A stretch of 64,000 nucleotides of DNA from contig CM060731.1 of assembly GCA_030704615.1 (NCBI GenBank), positions 76,736,756-76,800,755 on the forward strand. Direction: 5' to 3'. Source of the stretch: Takakia lepidozioides. Taxonomy: Eukaryota; Streptophyta; Takakiopsida; Takakiales; Takakiaceae. How positions within the stretch are numbered: position 1 is the first letter of the stretch; every line of letters begins with the position of its first letter. Below, piece after piece: positions 57,466-64,000 of this stretch. The translations under genes were made by a program, and so were the position numbers. A model generated the notes under the pieces. The model saw nothing but the letters and a program-made list of their open reading frames with translations, ran no database searches and had not been told where the DNA came from.

Positions 57466-59110
57466 TGCAGACATGTTGCCAGAACATCGACCTTATGATT
57501 GTGCAATTGAGTTGCAAGAATGAGCTCAACCACCATTCGCCCCGATCTACAATTTATCTCAGACGGAGCTGGCTGCTTTACGCGAATACATTGGTGAAAA
57601 TTTGTCAAAGAATTTCATTCGACATTCGAAATCACCCGCAGGAGCACTTATCTTATTTGTGAAGAAGAATGACGGATCGTTACGCATGTGTGTGGACTAT
57701 CGTGGGCTCAACAAAGTCACTATAAAAAATCGTTATCCACTACCGCTGATTTCCGGACTCCTCGAACAACTTGGACGAGCAAATTTTTTCACAAAGATCG
57801 ACTTGAGAGGAGCTTACAACCTTGTACGAATAAAAGAATGAGACGAATAGAAGACTGTTTTTTGCACAAGGTACGGACATTTCGAATACAGTGTTATGTC
57901 TTTCGGTCTTACAAATGCTCCAGCAATTTTTCAACATATGATGAATGACATATTTCGAGAATTTTTAGATGACTTTGTAGTCATCTATTTGAACGACATT
58001 TTGATATTTTCATAGAATGAATAAGAACATGGTCGCCATGTACGCATTGTCCTTGATAAATTGAGGGAAAAAAAGACTATATGCCAAGTTGGAAAAATAT
58101 CTTTTCCACCAATCTGAAGTCGAATTTTTGGGCTACATTATTTCCGACAAATGAGTCTTTATGGATCAGAAGAAAATACAAACCATCATCGAGTGGATTA
58201 AACCAACTTCGGTCCGAGATGTATAATGTTTTCTAGGATTTGCAAATTTCTATAGAATCTTCATCAAGGACTCCTCCAAAATTGCTGCACCATTGACACG
58301 ACTCACAGGGAAGGTCAAATTTGTATGGGACGAGAAGGCTGACCAAACATTTAAAAGGTTGAAGCAGGCATTAACAACGACTCCAATACTGGTACATGCA
58401 GACCCATCTAAACCATTCTTTTTGGAAGCAGATGCATCGGACTTTGCATTTGGCGCAGTACTCTCTCAATACGGTACAGATGGCTGACTTCACCTTGTTG
58501 GTTTTCGTTCTCGCAAATTTTCCGCTGCGGAGATCAATTATGAAATCCATGACAAAGAACTTCTAGCGATTATTGATGCTTTTGAGGAGTGGCGTCATCT
58601 ATTGGAGGGAGCTAAACATCAGGTCACAGTCTATACCGATCACAAAAACCTCGAGTATTTTATGAGTGCTCTTGTTTTGAATCGACGTCAAGCGAGATAG
58701 AGTATGTCACTAGCAAGGTTTGATTTTGTTATTATCTACCGTCCCGGACATCTTCAAGGAAAACCAGATGCTCTTTATCGACGATCGTATCTTGCGCCAA
58801 AAGAAGGGGATGCAACTTTTGACCAACATAAATCCATCATCTTGAAAGCAGCAAATCTCCAAGTGAATATGCTATCCATGTCCACCTATGACGATGCAGA
58901 GATCATAAAAGAGATTCAGGAAGCACTGAAGAGCGACCAATTTGCCATGACACTACGAAGTCAACTAAATCGACCTCGAGACAACCCACATATTACAAAC
59001 GACTTCGAATTCAAAGATGACTTACTTTATTTTAAAGGACTTCTCTATGTATCTCCAGGACCTACACGACTTCAAATTCTTCAAACATGTCACGATCTTT
59101 CGATTGCAGA
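57466..59110 (+). pseudogene. Reverse transcriptase-RNase H of gypsy element A, many stops
   Basis: The plus strand reads [68 protein letters not shown], then after frame damage [14 protein letters not shown]. The catalytic YxDD is YLND here. RNase H follows ([17 protein letters not shown], then [11 protein letters not shown]) and the connection domain ends LQILQTCHDLSIA. In-frame stops occur near 57840, 57850, 58014, 58020, 58154, 58227 and 58698. It is dead. Confidence 0.88.
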
Positions 59111-60239
59111 GGCATTGTGGACTCCCTCTCTTGGTCCTCTTTTGGAAACTATGGTCATGGTCAAGGCGCCTGATTTAATCAACTGTGCCGCCGCTGATTC
59201 CAGTTGACCATCTACCCATGTAGGTTTCTTGCAGCTATCCATCCACAGGGAATCACAAGTAATTTTGAAATCGAGCCCTCTTGGATGAATCTGGACCCAC
59301 ACTCCAATCCCAGATCCTTCTATCCCTGCCTCTCCCCAAATTATATATATATATTCTTGCCTTGCTGCTAGCAGCTGACAGCCTATAATCGTTCAGCAAA
59401 CACCTCAACCCTACTCAGGACACACTAGTTCCTATGCTGAATTACTCCCTAAACTTTCCAAGTGTGCAGCTACACATGAAAGAAAGAGGAAGAAGGAACT
59501 TTGTAGCATCTATGGAAAGCCAAAAGAGCTTACGGGCAAGAATGTATAACAAAGAGATAAAGCACTACAATGCAAGCCTAAGTTTGCTGCAAGAAGATGG
59601 AGTGCCTCACAAGGGTAAAGCTGTAAAGCATTTCTGGTCAATGCGGCACCAGCCTCTGAAGAGAAGCCATGGTTTGAGCTGGAAAGAATGCGGTTGCTCT
59701 TGTGAGTGCAGGACAAGCTGTTCAGAGTGGCAGGATTGCCCATGGTGGACAATGTATGGCTGGCTACAATAGCTGCATGTTTGCTTATGGCTAGGTTGGC
59801 GATTGACCTCATTTGCGGGGGAATTTCGGGTGATGGGCTGTTGCTATCTACTCTACTTATCCCCACACACGCTGCTTTACATGTGTGAAGGAAGATGATT
59901 GAGCAGACTTGTCACCATTCTTACTGCTTGCCATAGTCCTCAAAGATCCCTGCTGTTCCCCACTGTTTCGTTGCTGTCTATCTAAGTTGAAAAGAGGTCC
60001 AGGCGGACAATGAGGGAATTTGTTTGAGGGTGTGACAGACAGGAAGTGGAAAAACTCACACAATGCTTGGAGACGTTGTTGATCTTGATCACAAACTCAG
60101 TGACAACCGAGGCATGACCCCGCGTGTGTTTGAGTGCATTTTTTAAAAAATCTGCTTGGTATAAGTTCAGGTTATTATATGTATGTGCAATTGTTGTGTT
60201 TCACTAGGTCTGAGAGCTTGAATGTGGTGTTTTGCCTTA
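59111..60239. other. Foreign block between gypsy A RNase H and the hAT gene
   Basis: No gene supported. The complement of about 59310-59285 matches 54010-54035 (AGTGTGGGTCCAGATTCATC and neighbours). A stretch at 59510-59545 (GCCAAAAGAGCTTACGGGCA) faintly resembles the LINE 3' end of the 6-17 kb region. Confidence 0.35.
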
Positions 60240-62516
60240 TCCTGCTTGCTATCACAATGCCTCCTCAACCACCTCAGTCATACAAGTTTCGTTATTTCTA
60301 CTCTAGCAGAAATCCTGAAGCATCTGGCTCTTTGCCCTCAACGTCATCTTGTACGCTTTCAGTTCAGATGAGTCAAGTAGAGCAACTCCCTGATGTGTAA
60401 TTTGTTTGAGTGATTCAACCAACCCACGTGTAGATTTGTCGAGTACACCTTATATGAACAACAATAAGCGTAGTTACGATAAAGCGAGGAAGTTTCAGGA
60501 TATTTGGGCAGCAAAGTTGTCACGGGCTGAGATGTGTCTTGGTAACGATGGCATCCTTCACACTGTGAAATGTATTGTATGTACAGAGACAGAGGGGAAA
60601 GCGAAACTCATTGCTCCTAAGTGGGACAACCTTCAAAAACATATTGGGCGTAGGAAGGGTGACATGGCGATTGCTGGTACTTCAGTAAAAAAGGTGATTT
60701 CTACTTCACCAAAGAATGTAAGCATGCAAAAAATGTGGTGTTGATGGCCTCCAGCACTCGTGAGTCAGTGTCAGCCCAAATAGCGAATGCAGTGGCAGGT
60801 GAAAGGAAAAGAAAGGTAGTTCAGTTTGCCACAGTGTCTCACATCATCCAACAAGGGCGTCTTGTGACAGAATATGAGTAAAGTAAATGGCTCTTTGATT
60901 TCCTGAATGTTCCGAGAAACCCAAAGAAGCATTGGTATGATACAACAGGGTGGTCAATGGCTGAACATATGCATACCACTGTCATGGAAGCAGCAAGAGA
61001 TGCAATTGGGGCTACTAAGTTGGTGGATTTAACCTGTGATGAAGTCTCAACAGTTGACAACCAATCATGGATTTCAGTTCATGCTTATGTTGTCGACAAT
61101 TGGGTGCGTGCTCCTATCTTGCTTTCTCTAGAGAGAGTTGTGGAGGGGGGAGGATCTTATAATCTCACAAGGAAGATCATGGAAGCACTCATAGGTGGAG
61201 GCATGCCACAAGAACGCATTAGAGACAAACTATTGAGCTTTTGGGCTGATGGAGTAAATGTCTTTCAAGGGGTGTCAAAAAATGGAGTAACACGACAGAT
61301 CCATGATGCATGGGCCCCTCAATCTTTGGGGATTGGATACATTGCATGGCCCATCGCACTAACTTGGCGGTGCAAGTACTGTCAAACTTGACAGTGGTAA
61401 GCAAACTTGAGAATTTATTACAAGCTCTGTACACCTATTTTGTTCATTCACCAAAGAGGCATGTGGAGTTTACAAAGTTGGCTACCATCATGGAAACAAA
61501 AAGGAATAAGTTGTTGAGAAATGTGAAAACCCGTTGGATTTCTATGTTGAGCCCAGCCAAGCATGTGATGTTAGAATACCGTACCTTGCTCATGAAGATG
61601 GCCTTGGACAATGCAACAAACAGTCAAGTAAAGGTGAACTATGAGTCACTTTGTGACTTGCAGAGTTTGCTTGGCCTTGCTTGTCTTTTGCCTTTGCTAG
61701 AAACTATTCATGCGCTGATTAAGTTTGCCCAGATGCGGGATGTGTTCGTATGTGATCTGGTGACAACGATAAAAGTGTGTCAAGGTGATATTTCACTATG
61801 GACAATGACAAGAATTTTGCCTACAAGCCATACATGTTTTGGGCATTTAGATCTCTATTGGAGTGTAACCATGACACCATACATATGAGCTGGGTCCTTG
61901 ATTTGAACACGAGGTCCACCATCTTGCTTTTGACGTTAATGGACAACACATTTGGGCTGTCCACCGCAAGGAAGTCACTGGGGAAACATGATTGGTGACA
62001 CAAGAGGTCTTTGTGGAAGTGGATCAACTTGTCAAATCAGAGTGTGCAGGTATGTAGTCCCTTTTAAATGCTTTCTGAATTTGCTTTCAGTCCTATAGAT
62101 ATTGATAGGTTGTGGGTTTTTCTTAGCTAGATTATAAAATTGATGTGATAATTTGCTATTGACTTCGGGATTTGGATTGGGCTTTGTAGAAGCCGCTGAG
62201 GCTCTTGTGCGTGAGCTTGAAGGGCATTTTCCAGCACATGACATCATGGATGCTTTGGGAATTGTCTACCAACAATATTGGCTTCAACCAGATTGTGAAG
62301 AGACTTTTCAGAGGCACTTGAACATTATTAAAGGTCAATATTGCTATCCAAAGACTGTAATTGCAGGGGGGAAAAAACATTCAATGGTGGAGGTGTTGTC
62401 AAGTTCAACTTTGGACCAACAACAATGTATGCTCAAGTTAACTATGAAGAACAATACTGCTGCAACAATGGCTCCACCCTTTGATCTGAATCCCTTTACA
62501 AGGCTTTGGCGGTCTG
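60240..62516 (+). pseudogene. hAT transposase, N-terminal and central parts (broken)
   Basis: It opens MPPQPPQSYKFRYFYSS. A BED-type zinc-finger region follows (KFQDIWAAKL, VKCIVCTETEGK, NLQKHIGRRKG), then a DUF659-like core (LVDLTCDEVSTVDNQSWISV, LLSFWADGVNVFQGV, IHCMAHRTNLAVQVLS, KTRWISMLSPAKHVMLEY) and a late part ending PPFDLNPFTRLWRSV. Frame changes lie near 60735 and 61330, stops at 60398 and 60880, and a possible short intron at 62049-62190. It ends where the gypsy A LTR begins, at GTCTG (62512-62516). The missing dimerisation region is the piece at 24960-25284. Confidence 0.82.
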
Positions 62517-63103
62517 TGTCAAGGACAAGAACATGACTGAACACAACCAAGAGATCAGACCAGAGGTACAAGACTAGACAAAAAGTCAAGGTCGAGGTGG
62601 CCGTATACACGATGAGTAAATAAGAATCAAGGCGATCTTTATAACAATGAACAAGAGTACAAGATATTGGAACACGACTTGAATACTGGAATGCTGGAAA
62701 CTGGACTGGAGTACCAGATACTGGAAACTGGGCTAGGGTACTGGGAACTGGAAACAATAGTAGCTTGAACCGGTGTTGGCGAGATTGAAGAGTGTCCAGT
62801 CTCGCCTCCTATATGTACTGGCTACTAAGAAGCTTCCCTTATGGAGGTTTCTTGCTAGAGAAGTTTTCAAGATTAAACAAAGGTTTCTTGATGAAGAAGC
62901 TTTCTTAAACAAATGAGGTATCTTGATGGAGAAGTTTCCTCCAAAGGAAGCTTCCTGAGCAGTTTCCCAAGTTACTCTTGGTAATTTGGTAAACTCCCGT
63001 TAACTTTGTAAGTAATGATAAACCATGTAAATCATGGTAGATCACGGTAAGTCATTATAATTTCTGGTAACATGGTAACTTGATAACTTCTGGTATTTAC
63101 TCC
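62517..63103 (-). mobile_element. Remainder of the 3' LTR of gypsy element A
   Basis: The complement of 63103-62517 runs GGAGTAAATACCAGAAGTTA ... CCTTGACA and matches the 5' LTR at 25325-25808. It has about 100 extra bases made of AAGAAGCTTTCTT / GGAGAAGTTTCC-like units. It ends in CA, followed on the minus strand by CAGAC, the same five bases that precede the 5' LTR. Confidence 0.85.
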
Positions 63104-64000
63104 CACTACAACAGATCGCGGTATATATGACTGCCAATCCGCGGTAGTCATGGTTTTCCTGACTATGACCATGACTTCCCTATATTTTTAGACCAAATTG
63201 TGCTTTACGTAGTTTTTCAAATGCCTATGTAGTCACGTATTCATCCAAGGGGCTACATGGTTAGACGTTTGAATGACTACGTGACTCCGCACTCGGCGGA
63301 GGGTTGGTCAACGATGGTTGACCAGCGCGAGCTCACCACCAAATAGTTGCTGGAATGACTTCTAGTGGTAGCTTGGAATCAAAAAGTTAAAAAATTCGAA
63401 AAATTGTTTATAGGGTTGCTCATTAGAGGGCTGGGACTTAGCTCTCCTTGGCTATATTGTCTCCTGCACGTTTTCTTAGTATAGAGCCAAAGAGATGTTG
63501 TGTCATGGAACACGATGATCGGAGGATATGTAGGGGCATGGGATGCAGAAGGGGCGAAGCGCAACCTGAACCGCAACTGCAAATGTGGGCTCTTGGCTCC
63601 TGTAGTACCATGATTTGGTATTCTTCTTGATGTTTACAAGGTTCTTAGGAGAGTCAGCTTGGTCTTAGCAGGCCGCACATTTCAATCTCTGTCTGCTCAG
63701 CTGCACAGTGGTGGTTCTCACAGACCAATCCGACATTACCTGACTACAGACACAAGCATCGCACACAGGAGGTCCTTGAGGACGGGTCTCTTGCACATGT
63801 TGGCTATGGCGCCTTCAGGGATACCATTCAAATCAGGTAATATGATAAAACACTTGGTGGGTTTCTTTTCTGGGGTCGCTGTGTTGAATGTATGCGCCAA
63901 TATCGGATCCAGGCTCTTTTGCGCAATTTAGCATAAACGAATGTACTCTGGGCAAAGAAGGAAGAAAGCGCACGGGATTGTTAGACAAGGCCAATCTAAA
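63104..64000. mobile_element. Left end of a CACTA element, running off the window
   Basis: It starts CACTACAACAGATCGCGG and continues TATATATGACTG, like the complement of 55595. GTAGTCATGG and TGACTATGACCATGACT-like units follow as subterminal repeats. A short open frame at 63659-63836 (VLAGRTFQSLSAQLHSG) ends at a possible donor (AGG|TAATATG); I do not recognise it. The rest of the element would lie to the right. Confidence 0.65.

Noticed and set aside
1-64000. CRISPR arrays, bacterial operons or rRNA genes
   Set aside because: No regularly spaced identical repeats with unique spacers, no closely packed intronless genes, and no rRNA-like sequence were seen.

Overview
The window is nuclear DNA of a land plant. 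It holds genes split by many short GT-AG introns: a plant-type Enhancer-of-zeste gene and a REM-type B3 transcription-factor gene (a plant-specific family). It also holds a dense nest of Ty3/gypsy chromoviruses, hAT, CACTA and Mutator-like elements and LINE remnants. Four B3 domains in one protein, and a large DNA element of a kind I do not recognise from seed plants, lean towards a lycophyte, fern or bryophyte. The lineage is an inference; the sequence itself does not prove it.

Layout. 0-14.2 kb: one complete Polycomb histone methyltransferase gene on the minus strand. I traced 18 exons; the joined length is divisible by three and codes for about 1015 residues. Several introns carry LINE 3' ends. 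14.2-17.0 kb: intergenic, with a degenerate tandem array. 17.0-22.7 kb: a plus-strand gene of 7 exons coding for about 1099 residues with four B3 domains, each split by an intron at the same place. 23.8-24.5 kb: a GC-rich non-autonomous Mutator-like element with a perfect 9-bp target duplication. From about 24.95 kb to the end the sequence is almost all nested transposons.

The nest can be read as layers. (1) A hAT transposase gene is the oldest layer; its N-terminal part lies at 60.2-62.5 kb and its C-terminal part at about 25.0-25.3 kb in the opposite orientation. (2) Gypsy element A was inserted into it, with CAGAC on both outer sides. (3) A 26.4-kb element (27255-53660) with matching terminal inverted repeats lies inside the aspartic protease of gypsy A, and a CACTA element split the 3' LTR of gypsy A. 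(4) Gypsy element B (39783-46566) lies inside the 26.4-kb element. Later rearrangement inverted and shuffled parts of gypsy A, so its integrase now faces its reverse transcriptase.

The 26.4-kb element is the most unusual object here. It carries a degenerate gene for a probable RNase-H-fold transposase (DUF7869-like), two FCP1/NIF-like HAD phosphatase-like genes, a gene with a short ParB-like signature, and other unrecognised genes. A 22-bp imperfect palindrome (ACTTCG, ten bases, CGAAGT) recurs about 18 times across it; two copies lie in introns I can place and others in gaps between exons. Many stop codons in the transposase gene look like single C-to-T changes, as expected from decay of methylated DNA.
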